DNA of 64,000 nucleotides from Mycobacterium sp. Root135 (GTDB lineage: Bacteria; Actinomycetota; Actinomycetes; Mycobacteriales; Mycobacteriaceae): assembly GCF_001426545.1 (NCBI RefSeq), contig NZ_LMEZ01000001.1, positions 1,178,506-1,242,505 on the forward strand. The letters run 5' to 3'. A program made the translations under genes and the position numbers. The notes beneath the pieces are model-generated. The model did no database searches and was not told the origin of the DNA. It saw only the letters and a program-made list of their open reading frames with translations. This document shows, piece after piece, positions 9,543-19,616 of this stretch; within the stretch, counting starts at the first letter, position 1, and every line of letters starts with the position of its first letter.

Positions 9543-10949
9543 TTAGCCGAGGAGCGCGTCGACGAAGGCGGCGGGTTCGAACGGTGCCAAGTCGTCGGGG
9601 CCCTCCCCGAGCCCGACCAGCTTCACGGGCACGCCGAGCTCCTGCTGCACGCGAAAGACGATGCCGCCCTTCGCCGTACCGTCGAGCTTCGTCAGGACGA
9701 CGCCGGTGATGTCGACGACCTCGGCGAAGACCCGCGCCTGCGGCAGGCTGTTCTGCCCGATCGTGGCGTCCAGCACGAGAAGGACCTCGTCGACGACGGC
9801 ACGCTTGGACACCACCCGCTTGACCTTGCCGAGCTCGTCCATCAGGCCGGTCTTGGTGTGCAGGCGGCCCGCCGTGTCGACGACGACGACGTCGGCGCCG
9901 GTGGCGATGCCGTGGTCGACGGCGTCGAACGCCACCGACGCGGGATCGGCTCCCTCGGGGCCACGCACCACCTCGGCGCCGACGCGGGACCCCCAGCTCT
10001 GCAACTGGTCGGCGGCCGCGGCGCGGAACGTGTCGGCGGCACCGAGCACGACGCGACGCCCGTCGGCGACGAGGACACGCGCGAGCTTGCCGACGGTCGT
10101 CGTCTTGCCCGTCCCGTTGACCCCGACGATCAGCAGGACCGAGGGCTTGTCGGCATGCGGCAGCGCCCTGATCGAGCGGTCCATGTCGGGACGCAGTTCG
10201 TTGATCAGAACCTCCCGCAGGACGGCCCTGGCGTCGGCCTCGGAGCGGACGCTGGCCGCGGCCATCTTGGCGCGCAGCGCCGTGACCACGGATTCGGTGA
10301 CCACCGGGCCGAGGTCGGCGACCAGGAGGGTGTCCTCGATCTCCTCCCAGGAGTCTTCGTCGAGGTCACCGCCGCCGAGCAGCCCGAGCATGCTGCGGCC
10401 GAGCGCGTTCTGCGACTTGGACAGCCGCCCGCGCAGGCGTTCCAGCCGGCCGTCGGTCGGGGCGATCGGGTCGATCTCGGGAAGGACGACGGCGGGCTCG
10501 GCGGGCGCCTCGGGAGGCGCTTCGACAGTCGGAGCCTCAACCTCGGCTTCTGGCGTCTCGACCTCGGGGGCCTTGGCTTCGGCAGCTGGAGCCTCGGGGG
10601 CTGGCGGCTCCGGCAGCTGCACCTCGGAGATCGACCGCTTCGGCGCGTCGCGCGGAATCGTCGCGTCGTCCCCGACGGCGGGGAGACCCTCCACGTCCAG
10701 CAGGTTCTTGGGTTTCGTCGGGGGTGGTGCGACCGTGCCCTTGGCCGGGGCTTCGGTGAACGAGATCGTGGACGACGCCGTGTACCCGCCGGACTTGTCG
10801 ACGGGCTTCTCCAGCGCCGTCGTGTCCGTGGACGACAGGCTGATCCGTCGCCGCCGGTATCTCACCAGCCCCACGACGAGTGCAACCAGGATGAGGACGG
10901 CGATCGCCGCGAGGGCGATGTAGAGACCTAACAGCTGACCTTGAGTCAC
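9543..10949 (-). CDS. ftsY: Signal recognition particle receptor FtsY
   Basis: A 468-residue SRP receptor GTPase that pairs with Ffh at the membrane. Residues 6-27 form a transmembrane anchor followed by RYRRRR, as in actinobacterial FtsY. Residues about 70-160 are an acidic Pro/Ala/Glu-rich stretch (A domain). The NG domain follows, with P-loop GVNGTGKTTTVGKLA near 275, DTAGRLH and TKLDGTAKGG. The GTG at 10949 gives the full anchor. It lies 36 bases downstream of smc and is probably co-transcribed with it. Confidence 0.96.
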   Translation of the reverse strand: MTQGQLLGLYIALAAIAVLILVALVVGLVRYRRRRISLSSTDTTALEKPVDKSGGYTASSTISFTEAPAKGTVAPPPTKPKNLLDVEGLPAVGDDATIPRDAPKRSISEVQLPEPPAPEAPAAEAKAPEVETPEAEVEAPTVEAPPEAPAEPAVVLPEIDPIAPTDGRLERLRGRLSKSQNALGRSMLGLLGGGDLDEDSWEEIEDTLLVADLGPVVTESVVTALRAKMAAASVRSEADARAVLREVLINELRPDMDRSIRALPHADKPSVLLIVGVNGTGKTTTVGKLARVLVADGRRVVLGAADTFRAAAADQLQSWGSRVGAEVVRGPEGADPASVAFDAVDHGIATGADVVVVDTAGRLHTKTGLMDELGKVKRVVSKRAVVDEVLLVLDATIGQNSLPQARVFAEVVDITGVVLTKLDGTAKGGIVFRVQQELGVPVKLVGLGEGPDDLAPFEPAAFVDALLG

Positions 10950-10985
10950 CGGGTCATTCTCTCAGGGTGGGTTCCCCGGCCTGAG

Positions 10986-13900
10986 TCAGGTAGTGGTGGT
11001 GACGAGTTCCTGGCCGCGCATCCGCTGCGAGATCACCGTGGTGATGCCGTCCTCGCGCATCGTGACGCCGTACAGGGCGTCCGCGATCTCCATCGTCGGC
11101 TTCTGGTGGGTGATGACGATGAGCTGCGACACTTCGCGAAGTTGCTCGAAGAGGCTGATCAGCCGCCGAAGGTTGACGTCGTCGAGAGCGGCCTCGACCT
11201 CGTCCATTACGTAGAAGGGTGACGGCCGGGCCCGGAAGATCGCGACGAGCATCGCGACCGCCGTGAGCGACTTCTCGCCGCCGGACAGCAGGGACAGCCG
11301 CTTGATCTTCTTGCCGGGTGGCCGGGCTTCGACCTCGATGCCCGTGGTCAGCATGTCGGCGGGATTGGTCAGCACCAAGCGCCCTTCGCCACCGGGGAAC
11401 AGCGTGGCGAACACCTGGGTGAACTCACGCTCCACGTCGGCGTACGCCTCGGCGAAGACCTGAAGGATGCGGTCGTCGACGTCGGTGATCACGTCGAGCA
11501 GGTCCTTGCGGGCTCCCTTGACGTCCTCCAACTGGGTGGAGAGGAAGTTGTAGCGCTCTTCGAGCGCCGCGAACTCCTCGAGCGCAAGGGGGTTCACCCT
11601 GCCCAGCTCGCCGAGTTCGCGCTCGGCCTTCTTGGCCCGCCGCTCCTGGGTGGGACGGTCGAACGGCATCGGTGCGGGAGCGGTCACCTGCTCGCCGCGC
11701 TCCTTGGCCTGCTCGTACTCGGCCATCTCCAGCTCCGTCGGCGGAAGCGGAACGTTGGGGCCGTACTCCGCGATGAGGTCGTCGGTGGCCATGCCGAACT
11801 GTTCGAGCGCGTGCTGTTCGAGTTGTTCGATGCGCAGCGCCGCTTGGGCCTTGGCGACCTCGTCGCGGTGCAGGGAGTCGGTCAGCGCGGTGATCCTGGC
11901 GTTGAGTTCGTTGACCTCGTGGCGCACCAGGTCGAGCGCTTCGGCGCGATGGCTGCGCTCGGTGGCCAGGGCGTCCCTGGTGCGACCGGCCACGGCGACC
12001 GCGACAGCCAACCGCGCGGCGACCAAGCGCCCCGACTCCGCGACCGCCGCTGCCACCGCGGCCGCATGCTCCCGCGCAACGCGCGCCCGTTGCGCACGCA
12101 GTCGCGCCTCGCGTTCGGCCGTGGCCGCACGACGGAGCGAATCTGCCCGCCCGCGAACGGCATTCGCGCGCTCCTCCGCGGTTCGCACCGCCAGCCGCGC
12201 CTCGAACTCGGCGGTCCTCGCGGCGTCGGCGGCGGCCACCGACTCGTGACGGTCGACGGGCTCGGAGTCGTAGGTCGGCACCTCTTGGGCGTTGCGCAGC
12301 CGCTCCTCGAGGGCGGTCATCTCCTCGACGGTCTTCATCCGGCCGGCTTCGAGCTCGTTTCGCTGACCGTTGAGCCGCTGCCATTCGCTTTCGGCGGCCC
12401 TGGCCTCCTGGCCGAGCCTGCCGAGTTGCTCGTAGATCGCCGAGATGGCGGCGTCGGATTCGTTGAGTGCCGCGAGGGCGTCCTCGGCGGCGTCGCGGCG
12501 GGACTCCTGCTCGGCGAGCGCACCCGACAGCGCCGCGGACAGCTCCGAAACCTGCCGCTCGGACGCCTCCAGCTCCGCGCGGGCCTTGTCGATCTCGCCG
12601 GTGATCTCCAGGGTGCTGGGCTTGCGGTCGGAGCCGCCGGTGAGCCACCCCGCACCGACCAGATCGCCGTCGGTGGTCACCGCCCGCAGCTCGGGGCGGG
12701 CCGCCACCAGGTCCAGTGCGGCGGTCAGATCGGGCACCACGACGACGTCGGCGAGCATGGCGGCGGTGGCACCGCGAAGCCGCTCCACCGGCTCGACGAG
12801 GTCGACGGCCCAGACGGTGTCGGCGGGCAGGTCACGGTCCGACTTCGCTTGCAGCGCTGGCGTTTCGGGCCAGTCACCGAGAACGATGGCGGCGCGTCCG
12901 CCGTCGGCCGCCTTCAGTGCCGCCACGGCTGAGCGCGCCGCGCCGAAGCTCTCGGCCGCCACCGCGTCGGCTGCCGAACCGAGCACGGCCGCGACCGCCG
13001 CCTCGTACCCCGAGCGCACCCGCAACATCTTCGCCACCGAGCCGAGCAGTCCCGAACCGTCGTGGTTCTCCTGCAGCCACGCGGCGCCGTCCCTGCGGTC
13101 CAGGCCGACCGCCAACGCGTCGATGCGCGCCAGCAGCGACGCCACCCGACGTTCGGCGGCGCGTTCGGCGGCCTGCAGTTCGGACACCCGCTCGTCGGCT
13201 TGGCGCAGGGCGGCGACGGTGCGATCGTGCTGATCGTCGAGGCCGACTTCTCCTGCGTCGAGCTCGGCGACTCGGCTCTGCACGTTCTCGAAGTCCATCC
13301 TCGACTGCTCAACGCGCAGCGCGGACTCTTCGAGGCTCACCGTGAGGCGGGCCACGCCCTCGTCGATCGACTCGACGCGGGTGCGCATGGTGTCGACCTG
13401 GCCGGAGAGCCTGGCCAGTCCTTCGCGGCGGTCGGCTTCCGCACGGGCGGCGGCGAGGTGCGCGCGTTCGGCCTCGGCCGCGAGGCGCTCACGCTCACTG
13501 AGCTCCGCGCGCGCCGCCTCCTGACGGTCCCTGCACTCCGCGAGCTCGAAGAGCAGCTCCTGCTCGTGCTCGGCGACCATCTCGGCCTCGGCGTCGAGTT
13601 CGTCGGGGTCGGGGCCCAGCGATGCCTCGACGTCGGCGTCCAAGAGTTGGGTCCGCTCGCTGGCGATCCGCACGGTGGCGCTGACGCGTTCGGCGAGCGC
13701 CGACAGCCGAAACCACGTCTGCTGCGCGGCCTCGGCTCGGCCACTCAGGCTCGACACCGCGCTCTCGTGGGTCGACAGCTCGACCGTCGCGATCTCCAGG
13801 CGGGTGCTGATCTCGTCGTGCTCACGACGCAGCGTCGTCTCGGCCTGATTGGTGTCGTTGAACTCGGTGCGCCGGGCAACCAGGTCGTCGGCGGCCAGCC

Positions 13901-14582
13901 GCAGCCGCGCGTCGCGCAGATCGGCCTGGATGGTCTGCGCCCGCCGGGCCATCTCGGCCTGGCGGCCCAGGGGCTTGAGCTGACGTCGAAGCTCGCTGGT
14001 CAGGTCGGTGAGGCGGTTGAGGTTTGCCGACATCGAGTCGAGCTTGCGGACCGCCTTTTCCTTGCGCTTGCGGTGCTTGAGCACGCCGGCGGCTTCCTCG
14101 ATGAACGCGCGGCGGTCCTCTGGGCGCGACTCGAGGATCTCGGAGAGCTTGCCCTGGCCGACGATGACGTGCATCTCACGGCCGATGCCGGAGTCGCTCA
14201 GCAGTTCTTGCACGTCCATCAGCCGGCAGCTATTGCCGTTGATCTCGTATTCGCCTGCGCCGTCGCGGAACACCCGACGGGTGATCGACACCTCGGAGTA
14301 CTCGATCGGCAGGGCGTTGTCGGAGTTGTCGATGGTCAGGGTGACCTCGGCGCGACCCAGCGGCGCCCGTGACGACGTACCCGCGAAGATGACGTCTTCC
14401 ATCTTGCCGCCGCGCAGGGTCTTAGCGCCCTGCTCGCCCATCACCCAGGTGAGGGCGTCGACGACGTTGGACTTACCCGACCCGTTGGGGCCGACGACAC
14501 AGGTGATGCCCGGTTCGAAGCGAAGAGTCGTCGGCGAAGCGAAGGACTTGAAGCCCTTCAGCGTCAGACTCTTCAGATGCAT
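10986..14582 (-). CDS. smc: Chromosome segregation protein SMC
   Basis: A 1198-residue SMC ATPase that compacts and segregates the chromosome. The Walker A motif is G31-PNGSGKSN, the hinge is at about 500-660 between two long coiled coils rich in Glu, Ala and Arg, and the ABC signature LLSGGEKSL is near 1097, followed by Walker [12 protein letters not shown]. Length is usual for the family. The ATG has a TAAGCT hexamer 8 bases upstream. Its partners ScpA and ScpB are not in this window. acyP ends 26 bases upstream. Confidence 0.97.
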   Translation of the reverse strand: MHLKSLTLKGFKSFASPTTLRFEPGITCVVGPNGSGKSNVVDALTWVMGEQGAKTLRGGKMEDVIFAGTSSRAPLGRAEVTLTIDNSDNALPIEYSEVSITRRVFRDGAGEYEINGNSCRLMDVQELLSDSGIGREMHVIVGQGKLSEILESRPEDRRAFIEEAAGVLKHRKRKEKAVRKLDSMSANLNRLTDLTSELRRQLKPLGRQAEMARRAQTIQADLRDARLRLAADDLVARRTEFNDTNQAETTLRREHDEISTRLEIATVELSTHESAVSSLSGRAEAAQQTWFRLSALAERVSATVRIASERTQLLDADVEASLGPDPDELDAEAEMVAEHEQELLFELAECRDRQEAARAELSERERLAAEAERAHLAAARAEADRREGLARLSGQVDTMRTRVESIDEGVARLTVSLEESALRVEQSRMDFENVQSRVAELDAGEVGLDDQHDRTVAALRQADERVSELQAAERAAERRVASLLARIDALAVGLDRRDGAAWLQENHDGSGLLGSVAKMLRVRSGYEAAVAAVLGSAADAVAAESFGAARSAVAALKAADGGRAAIVLGDWPETPALQAKSDRDLPADTVWAVDLVEPVERLRGATAAMLADVVVVPDLTAALDLVAARPELRAVTTDGDLVGAGWLTGGSDRKPSTLEITGEIDKARAELEASERQVSELSAALSGALAEQESRRDAAEDALAALNESDAAISAIYEQLGRLGQEARAAESEWQRLNGQRNELEAGRMKTVEEMTALEERLRNAQEVPTYDSEPVDRHESVAAADAARTAEFEARLAVRTAEERANAVRGRADSLRRAATAEREARLRAQRARVAREHAAAVAAAVAESGRLVAARLAVAVAVAGRTRDALATERSHRAEALDLVRHEVNELNARITALTDSLHRDEVAKAQAALRIEQLEQHALEQFGMATDDLIAEYGPNVPLPPTELEMAEYEQAKERGEQVTAPAPMPFDRPTQERRAKKAERELGELGRVNPLALEEFAALEERYNFLSTQLEDVKGARKDLLDVITDVDDRILQVFAEAYADVEREFTQVFATLFPGGEGRLVLTNPADMLTTGIEVEARPPGKKIKRLSLLSGGEKSLTAVAMLVAIFRARPSPFYVMDEVEAALDDVNLRRLISLFEQLREVSQLIVITHQKPTMEIADALYGVTMREDGITTVISQRMRGQELVTTTT

Positions 14583-14608
14583 GACGTGCGAGCTTACCTG
14601 CGAGGTTG

Positions 14609-14887
14609 CTATCGCTCGGTGAAGCCCTCGATCGGATCGCCGGGCTCGGACCAGTCCTCGACGACCAGGTCGACGCTGCCAGGGGTGGTGCCACCCCGCA
14701 GCAGTTCGAGCAGCCGCTCACACGACGCGCGGGGGCCACGGGCGACGACGTGCACGCGACCGTCCTCCTTGTTCGCCGCAAAACCCGTCAGCCCGAGTTC
14801 AAGCGCTCGCGACCGCGTCCACCAGCGGAACCCCACGCCCTGCACTCGGCCGTGAACCCACGCGCTGAGGCGGACGTCGTCGCTCAC
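14609..14887 (-). CDS. acyP: Acylphosphatase
   Basis: A 92-residue enzyme that hydrolyses acyl phosphates. The phosphate-binding loop [11 protein letters not shown] carries the catalytic R21, and N39 in [11 protein letters not shown] is the second catalytic residue. I place the start at GTG 14887, which overlaps the stop of the OsmC-like gene as GTGA. That gives the standard family length; an upstream in-frame start would add unrelated residues inside the neighbouring gene. The physiological substrate is not known for bacterial acylphosphatases in general. Confidence 0.92.
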   Translation of the reverse strand: MSDDVRLSAWVHGRVQGVGFRWWTRSRALELGLTGFAANKEDGRVHVVARGPRASCERLLELLRGGTTPGSVDLVVEDWSEPGDPIEGFTER

Positions 14888-15291
14888 GTCGGAGTGACCT
14901 CGAACGTGACCTCGGTGCCCTCCTTGAGCGTGCGGCCGACGGTGCACACCTTGTCGATCGACCGCTCGACCACGACGACGAGCTTCCGGATCTCGTCCTC
15001 GGACAGCGCGGAGAGGTCGAGTTCGAGCTTCTCCTCGAGCAGCGGGTAGAGCTCCCGCTCGCGGTCGGCGGGGCCCGACACGTGAATGGTGGCCGCGTAG
15101 TCGTCACCGAGGCGGGTGCGCAGCGGATGGTCGCTGCTCATGCCGCTGCATGCCGCCAACGCGATCTTGAGGAGCTCACCCGGGGTGAACACACCGTCGA
15201 CGTCCTCGGAGCCGACGAGCACCTCGGCGCCTCGGCTGCTGTGCCCGGTGTAGCGGCGCACTCCGGTGCGCTCCACCCATAGATCTGTCAT
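14884..15291 (-). CDS. OsmC-family protein (peroxide/hydroperoxide reductase-like)
   Basis: A 135-residue OsmC/Ohr-fold protein. The two redox cysteines expected in the family are visible in LAACSGM and DKVCTVG, separated by about 65 residues. Family members reduce organic hydroperoxides with dithiols. This one belongs to the OsmC side and its substrate is not certain. It is coupled to acyP by a 4-base overlap. The fpg stop lies 28 bases upstream. It corresponds in position to Rv2923c. Confidence 0.85.
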   Translation of the reverse strand: MTDLWVERTGVRRYTGHSSRGAEVLVGSEDVDGVFTPGELLKIALAACSGMSSDHPLRTRLGDDYAATIHVSGPADRERELYPLLEEKLELDLSALSEDEIRKLVVVVERSIDKVCTVGRTLKEGTEVTFEVTPT

Positions 15292-15319
15292 GCGATTCCC
15301 TCTCGGCGGTACTCGGTGG

Positions 15320-16183
15320 TCAGGTGCGTGGTCGTGGCTGGCGTGGTTTCGGCTGGCACCGTGGGCAGTAGAACGACGACCGGTTCATGAACTTGTCGCG
15401 CATCATGACCGCGCCGCAGCGTCGGCACGGCTCGCCCTCGCGGCCGTAGGCGTCCAGCGACCGGTCGAAGTAGCCCGACTCGCCGTTGACGTTGACGTAC
15501 AACGAGTCGAACGACGTGCCGCCTTGGCCGAGCGCGTCGGTCATGACGTCGGCGGCGTGGTCGAGCAGGGCGGTCAGGGTCGGCTTGGTCAACGTCTCCG
15601 CGATGCGCGCGCCGTTGACCTTGGCCCGCCACAGGGACTCGTCGGCGTAGATGTTGCCGATGCCGGACACCACCGTTTGGTCGAGCAGTTGACGCTTGAT
15701 CTCGGAGTGCTTGCCCCGCAACACCTTTACCACCGCAGCCCGGTCGAACAGCGGGTCGAGCGGATCGCGCGCGACGTGGGCGACCGGCACGGGCACCTCG
15801 GTCCCGTCGACGGTGACCAGGTCGGCCAGCATCCAGCCGCCGAAGGTCCGCTGGTCGACGAAGCTCAACGCCGTTCCGTCGTCGAGCAGGGTGGCGACGC
15901 GCAGGTGTTCGGCCTTCGCGACCTCGCCGAGCAGCATCTGCCCGCTCATGCCGAGGTGGACCACCAGGGCGTCGCCGCTGCCGAGGGTCAGCCACAGGTA
16001 CTTCCCGCGCCTGCCGGTGCCGGTCACGACGTTGTCGAGCAGGCGCGCCGTCAGGTCGGCGGGGCCTTCCTCGTGGCGGCGGACCGCGCGGGGATGGTTG
16101 ACCCGGACCGCGGTGATCGTGCGGCCGACGACGTGGGCGTCGAGGCCACGACGGACGACCTCGACCTCGGGTAGCTCAGGCAT
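15320..16183 (-). CDS. mutM: Formamidopyrimidine-DNA glycosylase Fpg (MutM)
   Basis: A 287-residue base-excision repair enzyme that removes 8-oxoguanine and formamidopyrimidines. It begins [11 protein letters not shown]2 becomes the catalytic N-terminal nucleophile and E3 assists. The C-terminal zinc finger uses C253, C256, C273 and C276. The conserved K in the HLGMSGQM region and the NIYADE helix-two-turn-helix are present. The ATG at 16183 overlaps the end of rnc by 8 bases. Confidence 0.96.
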   Translation of the reverse strand: MPELPEVEVVRRGLDAHVVGRTITAVRVNHPRAVRRHEEGPADLTARLLDNVVTGTGRRGKYLWLTLGSGDALVVHLGMSGQMLLGEVAKAEHLRVATLLDDGTALSFVDQRTFGGWMLADLVTVDGTEVPVPVAHVARDPLDPLFDRAAVVKVLRGKHSEIKRQLLDQTVVSGIGNIYADESLWRAKVNGARIAETLTKPTLTALLDHAADVMTDALGQGGTSFDSLYVNVNGESGYFDRSLDAYGREGEPCRRCGAVMMRDKFMNRSSFYCPRCQPKPRQPRPRT

Positions 16184-16922
16184 CCCGCTCGGGCTTGCCC
16201 GCGGCGAGGACGTCGGCGAACGCGTCGGTGCCCAGCGCCTCGATCGCCTTGTAGGCCGCGGCGGCCGCCTGCTGCTCGGCCTCCTTCTTGGTCCGTCCCT
16301 CGCCGTGGCCGTAGTCCTCGACTCCCACGACGGCCCTGGCGGTGAAGTGCTTGTCGTGTTCGGGGCCGCTGGAGGCGATGACGTAGGCGGGCACGCCCAA
16401 TCTGCGGGCCGCCGCCAGCTCCTGCAGGCTGGTCTTCCAGTCGAGACCCGCGCCGAGGTTCGCCGCGGACTCGAGCACGTCGGAGAACAGGCGGATGACG
16501 ACGTCGCCGGCGACCTCGTGACCGTGCTGGACGTACGTCGCCCCAAGGAGCGATTCGACCGCGTCGGCCAGCAGGTTGGCCTTGTGCGCGCCGCCACTGC
16601 CGACCTCGCCGCGACCGAGTAGGAGGTAGGCGCCGAGGCCGTCGGGGGTCAAGGTCCTGGCGATCTTGGCCAGCGCCTGGGTGTTCACCACCGCGGACTT
16701 CAGCTTGGCCAGCTCGCCTTCGCTGCGATCGGGGTACTTGACGAAGATCTCGGCCGTGATCACCAATCCGAGCACGGCGTCGCCGAGGAACTCGAGCCGC
16801 TCGTTGGTGGGCAGGCCGCCTGCTTCGTAGGCGTAACTGCGGTGGGTGAGGGCGAGGGTGAGCAGATCGTCGGGCAGGTCGACGCCGAGCGCTTCGAGCA
16901 GCGGGGTCCGGTCGACCGTCAC
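16176..16922 (-). CDS. rnc: Ribonuclease III
   Basis: A 248-residue double-stranded RNA endonuclease for rRNA and mRNA processing. The signature [13 protein letters not shown] and a downstream acidic region supply the magnesium ligands. A double-stranded RNA-binding domain occupies about 165-235 ([11 protein letters not shown] start). The start is GTG at 16922, sharing GTGA with the stop of the DUF177 gene; a longer reading frame upstream lies inside that gene. The order DUF177-rnc-fpg is conserved in mycobacteria. Confidence 0.96.
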   Translation of the reverse strand: MTVDRTPLLEALGVDLPDDLLTLALTHRSYAYEAGGLPTNERLEFLGDAVLGLVITAEIFVKYPDRSEGELAKLKSAVVNTQALAKIARTLTPDGLGAYLLLGRGEVGSGGAHKANLLADAVESLLGATYVQHGHEVAGDVVIRLFSDVLESAANLGAGLDWKTSLQELAAARRLGVPAYVIASSGPEHDKHFTARAVVGVEDYGHGEGRTKKEAEQQAAAAAYKAIEALGTDAFADVLAAGKPERDA

Positions 16923-17557
16923 TCGCGACCCCCGGCGTCCGGATCCGTCCGCTCCTCCTCGACGGGCTTCATCGCCGCGAGCTTGGCCCACCTGGGGTCG
17001 ATGACGTCGTGGCCGTGCGGCTCGGCTGCGGAACCATCTGAGTTCTCGAAATCCGCCAGTGGTACCCCGCACTCCGGGCACAGTCCTGGGCAGTCGTCAC
17101 GGCACACCGGCGAAAAGGGCAGCTGCATGCCGACGGCGTCGATGATGTGCTGCTCGAGGTTGACGGTGTCGTCGACCACGCGCCCGACTTCGTCGTCGTC
17201 GTCGGTGGTGGCCTCGGTGGCGCTGTCGGGGTAGGCGAACAGTTCGGTGAGGTAGATCTCGACGTCTCCCGTCACCGGGGTCAGGCAGCGGGCGCACTCA
17301 CCGCTGGTCGGCGCCGAGACCGTCCCGCTGACCAGGACGCCTTCGGACACGGACTCGAGGCGCAGGTCGAGGTCGACGGGGGCGCCCTCGGGGATGGCGA
17401 TCAGCTCGATGCCGATGCGCGACGGCGAGGAGACCGTCTCGGCGAACGTGATCATCGAACCGGGCCGCATGCCCAGCCGCGAAATGTCCAGAATGAAGGG
17501 CGATTGGTGGCCGCCCCTGGTGATGCCACGGGCACCTTGCTTCGACTTTCCGGCCAT
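16919..17557 (-). CDS. YceD/DUF177 family protein
   Basis: A 212-residue protein of the YceD (DUF177) family. In many bacteria the gene precedes rpmF and is linked to 23S rRNA or ribosome assembly. Cysteine pairs CARC and CPEC, with an extra upstream CRDDC, look able to bind zinc. Here rpmF is absent and rnc follows directly, which still fits RNA metabolism. It is the Rv2926c equivalent. The biochemical role is not established. Confidence 0.8.
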   Translation of the reverse strand: MAGKSKQGARGITRGGHQSPFILDISRLGMRPGSMITFAETVSSPSRIGIELIAIPEGAPVDLDLRLESVSEGVLVSGTVSAPTSGECARCLTPVTGDVEIYLTELFAYPDSATEATTDDDDEVGRVVDDTVNLEQHIIDAVGMQLPFSPVCRDDCPGLCPECGVPLADFENSDGSAAEPHGHDVIDPRWAKLAAMKPVEEERTDPDAGGRE

Positions 17558-17580
17558 TCGTCGATCTTACGGCGGTGGTC

Positions 17581-17612
17581 CCACCCGCCCCGAATCCGAT
17601 CGGGGCGGGTGG
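17581..17612 (-). terminator. Hairpin terminator after sepIVA
   Basis: Perfect 13-base arms CCACCCGCCCCGA and TCGGGGCGGGTGG with a 6-base loop. It starts 11 bases after the sepIVA stop codon and ends before the DUF177 start. There is no T-run, as is common for mycobacterial terminators. It would separate sepIVA from the downstream DUF177-rnc-fpg genes. Confidence 0.6.
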
Positions 17613-17623
17613 TTCCGGCGTGT

Positions 17624-18361
17624 CTACCGTTGGGCGTAGTCGTGCGTGCCAGCTGCGGTGCGCAGTTGGTGACGTCCACGTCCGACGGAGCGCAGCGTGC
17701 CGTTGAGGTAGTCCTCGAACTCGGCCAGCTTGCTGTCGACGTAGATGTCGCATTCCCCGCGGAGCCGGTCGGCTTCGGCGTGGGCGGTGTCGATCAGGCG
17801 GGTCGCCTCCGACGTCGCGGTCTGCACGATCTCGGTCTGCGAGACGAGTCGCTGCTGTTCCTTGATGCCCTCTTGGACGGCCTTCTCGTAGGAGAGGTTG
17901 CCGTTCTCGATCAGGCGGTCGGCTTCGGCCTTGGCTCGTCCGGTGCTGGCTTCGTACTCGCGCTTGGCGGTCGACATGATGCGGTTGGCCTCTTCGCGGG
18001 CCTCGCCGACCATGCGTTCGCTGTGCTGGCGTGCCTCGCCCACCATGCGGTCGGCCTGCGCCTTGGCGTCGGCGAGAATGCGGTCGGCCTCGCCACGGGA
18101 GTGGTTGAGCAGCGAATCGGCCTCCGCGGTGGCCGTGGCGACCATCGAGTCGGCGTGCGCCTTCGCGTCGCGCAACATGCCGTCGCGGGCGTCGAGCACG
18201 TCCTGGGCGTCGTCGAGTTCGCCGGGGATGGCGTCCTTGATGTCGTCCAGCAGCTCGAGCACGTCGCCTCGGGGAACCATGCAGCCAGCCGTCATCGGCA
18301 CACCGCGGGCTTCCTCGACGATGGCTCCGAGCTCGTCAAGCGCCTCAAATACTCGGTACAC
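17624..18361 (-). CDS. sepIVA: DivIVA-like septation protein SepIVA
   Basis: A 245-residue, almost wholly coiled-coil protein with repeated Ala/Glu/Arg heptads such as AEADRILADAKAQADRM. It matches Rv2927c, known as SepIVA, an essential DivIVA-like factor that localises to the septum and affects cell-wall synthesis. The start is GTG at 18361, giving MYRVFEALDELG, with GGGAGG 8 bases upstream. The adjacent upstream gene here is coaD; in M. tuberculosis the large PDIM/PGL locus lies between them. Confidence 0.9.
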   Translation of the reverse strand: MYRVFEALDELGAIVEEARGVPMTAGCMVPRGDVLELLDDIKDAIPGELDDAQDVLDARDGMLRDAKAHADSMVATATAEADSLLNHSRGEADRILADAKAQADRMVGEARQHSERMVGEAREEANRIMSTAKREYEASTGRAKAEADRLIENGNLSYEKAVQEGIKEQQRLVSQTEIVQTATSEATRLIDTAHAEADRLRGECDIYVDSKLAEFEDYLNGTLRSVGRGRHQLRTAAGTHDYAQR

Positions 18362-18473
18362 GGCAATACCCTCCCGGCCTAGTTGGTCGTTACCAGTGTG
18401 CCTGGTGTTACTCGTGTGACTCGGTACGCCACGCCGGTGAGTTGCGCATTCACCGCCACGCCGCTTCCCCCGT

Positions 18474-18529
18474 CGAGTGTGCTGTGAGATCGCGATCACG
18501 CCGAAGTGCGCGATCTGGCCGCACACTCG
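18474..18529. repeat. Long imperfect hairpin, copy 1 of a repeated element
   Basis: Arms start CGAGTGTGCTGTGAGATCGC and end with a near-complement finishing GCACACTCG; about three mismatches in 20 bases. It lies 24 bases after the coaD stop and probably terminates coaD. A very similar hairpin occurs at 32417-32472. The rest of the 191-base gap (18362-18552) holds the sepIVA ribosome site and no gene that I can see. Confidence 0.55.
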
Positions 18530-18552
18530 GCGCGGCGGAAGGTGCCGTCAGG

Positions 18553-19032
18553 TCAGCGGGCGGCGAGCTTGGACCGCAACGCGGCGTTGACCGGTTCCGG
18601 CAGCAACTCCGACACGTCGCCCCCGAGCGCCGCGACCTCCTTGGCAAGCGACGACGACACGAAGGAGAACCGCGGGTTGGTGGCGACGAAGAACGTGTCC
18701 ACCCCTGAGACGTGCTTGTTCATCTGCGCCATCTGCAGCTCGTATTCGAAGTCGGTTCCCGACCGCAGCCCCTTGACGATGGCCGACATCCCACGCGAGG
18801 TCACGAAGTCGACGACCAGCCCGGTGCCGCTCTCCACCCGCACGTTCGGCAGGTGCGTCGTCGACTCGCAAATCAACTCCATGCGCTCGTCGGCGGTGAA
18901 CATCCCCGACTTCTTGGGGTTGACCAGCACGGCGACGACGACCTCGTCGAACTGCGCTGCCGCCCGCTCGAACACGTCGACGTGGCCGAGGGTGACGGGG
19001 TCGAACGAGCCTGGGCATACGGCGCCACTCAT
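18553..19032 (-). CDS. coaD: Phosphopantetheine adenylyltransferase
   Basis: A 159-residue enzyme of coenzyme A synthesis that joins 4'-phosphopantetheine and ATP to dephospho-CoA. The nucleotidyltransferase motif T14-L-G-H17 sits in [13 protein letters not shown], and the C-terminal [17 protein letters not shown] segment is the usual second signature. Length is standard. It begins 11 bases after the rsmD stop, so rsmD-coaD are probably one unit. Confidence 0.97.
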   Translation of the reverse strand: MSGAVCPGSFDPVTLGHVDVFERAAAQFDEVVVAVLVNPKKSGMFTADERMELICESTTHLPNVRVESGTGLVVDFVTSRGMSAIVKGLRSGTDFEYELQMAQMNKHVSGVDTFFVATNPRFSFVSSSLAKEVAALGGDVSELLPEPVNAALRSKLAAR

Positions 19033-19043
19033 GTGCGACGACG

Positions 19044-19616
19044 CTACGCGATCTCGACTTCGCCGAACTCAAGGCGGGTGTCTCCGTAGCGGCGCTCCCG
19101 CCCTGCCACCCAGCCGGCCGGCCACGCCACCGCGGCCGCCGACGCCGGGCGCTCGAGCACCGCGACGGCGCCGGGCGCCACCCAGCCCTTGTCGGTCAAC
19201 GCCGAGAGCACCGCCGCCACGTCGGCCGACGACACCTCGTACGGCGGATCGGCGAACACCAGGTCGGCCGATCGGTTGGCACCGGCGGCGAGCACCGACG
19301 CGACGGAGCCGCACCGCACCGCGGCACCCGTCGCACCAAGGGCTTTGACGTTCTCGGCGATGACGGCTGCCGCGCGCCGGTCGGCCTCGACGAAGACGGC
19401 GGTCGTCGCGCCACGCGAAAGCGCTTCCAGCCCAAGGGCACCCGACCCCGCGTACAGGTCGAGAACCGTCAGGCCCGAGAAGTCGAGCCGAGCCGCCAGC
19501 ACGTTGAACAACGACTCGCGGACTCGGTCGGTGGTGGGTCGGGTGCCCGTCCCGGAACGCCCCTGCGGCACCGCCAGCCGACGCCCTCCGAACCGACCGC
19601 CGATGATCCGCGTCAG
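19044..19616 (-). CDS. rsmD: 16S rRNA (guanine966-N2)-methyltransferase RsmD, probable CTG start
   Basis: A 190-residue methyltransferase with the S-adenosylmethionine loop [17 protein letters not shown] and the catalytic DPPY motif. It modifies G966 of 16S rRNA during 30S assembly. The family begins TRIIGG. The only usable codon before this is CTG at 19616, which overlaps the pca stop as CTGA. No ATG, GTG or TTG lies in frame nearby; the next alternatives are deep inside pca. The 4-base overlap matches the coupling style of the other operons here. Confidence 0.85.
   Translation of the reverse strand: MTRIIGGRFGGRRLAVPQGRSGTGTRPTTDRVRESLFNVLAARLDFSGLTVLDLYAGSGALGLEALSRGATTAVFVEADRRAAAVIAENVKALGATGAAVRCGSVASVLAAGANRSADLVFADPPYEVSSADVAAVLSALTDKGWVAPGAVAVLERPASAAAVAWPAGWVAGRERRYGDTRLEFGEVEIA

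Noticed and set aside
14888..14947. Longer acylphosphatase start
   Set aside because: The extra residues lie in the OsmC-like gene and match nothing in the family; GTG 14887 gives the standard length and a GTGA overlap.
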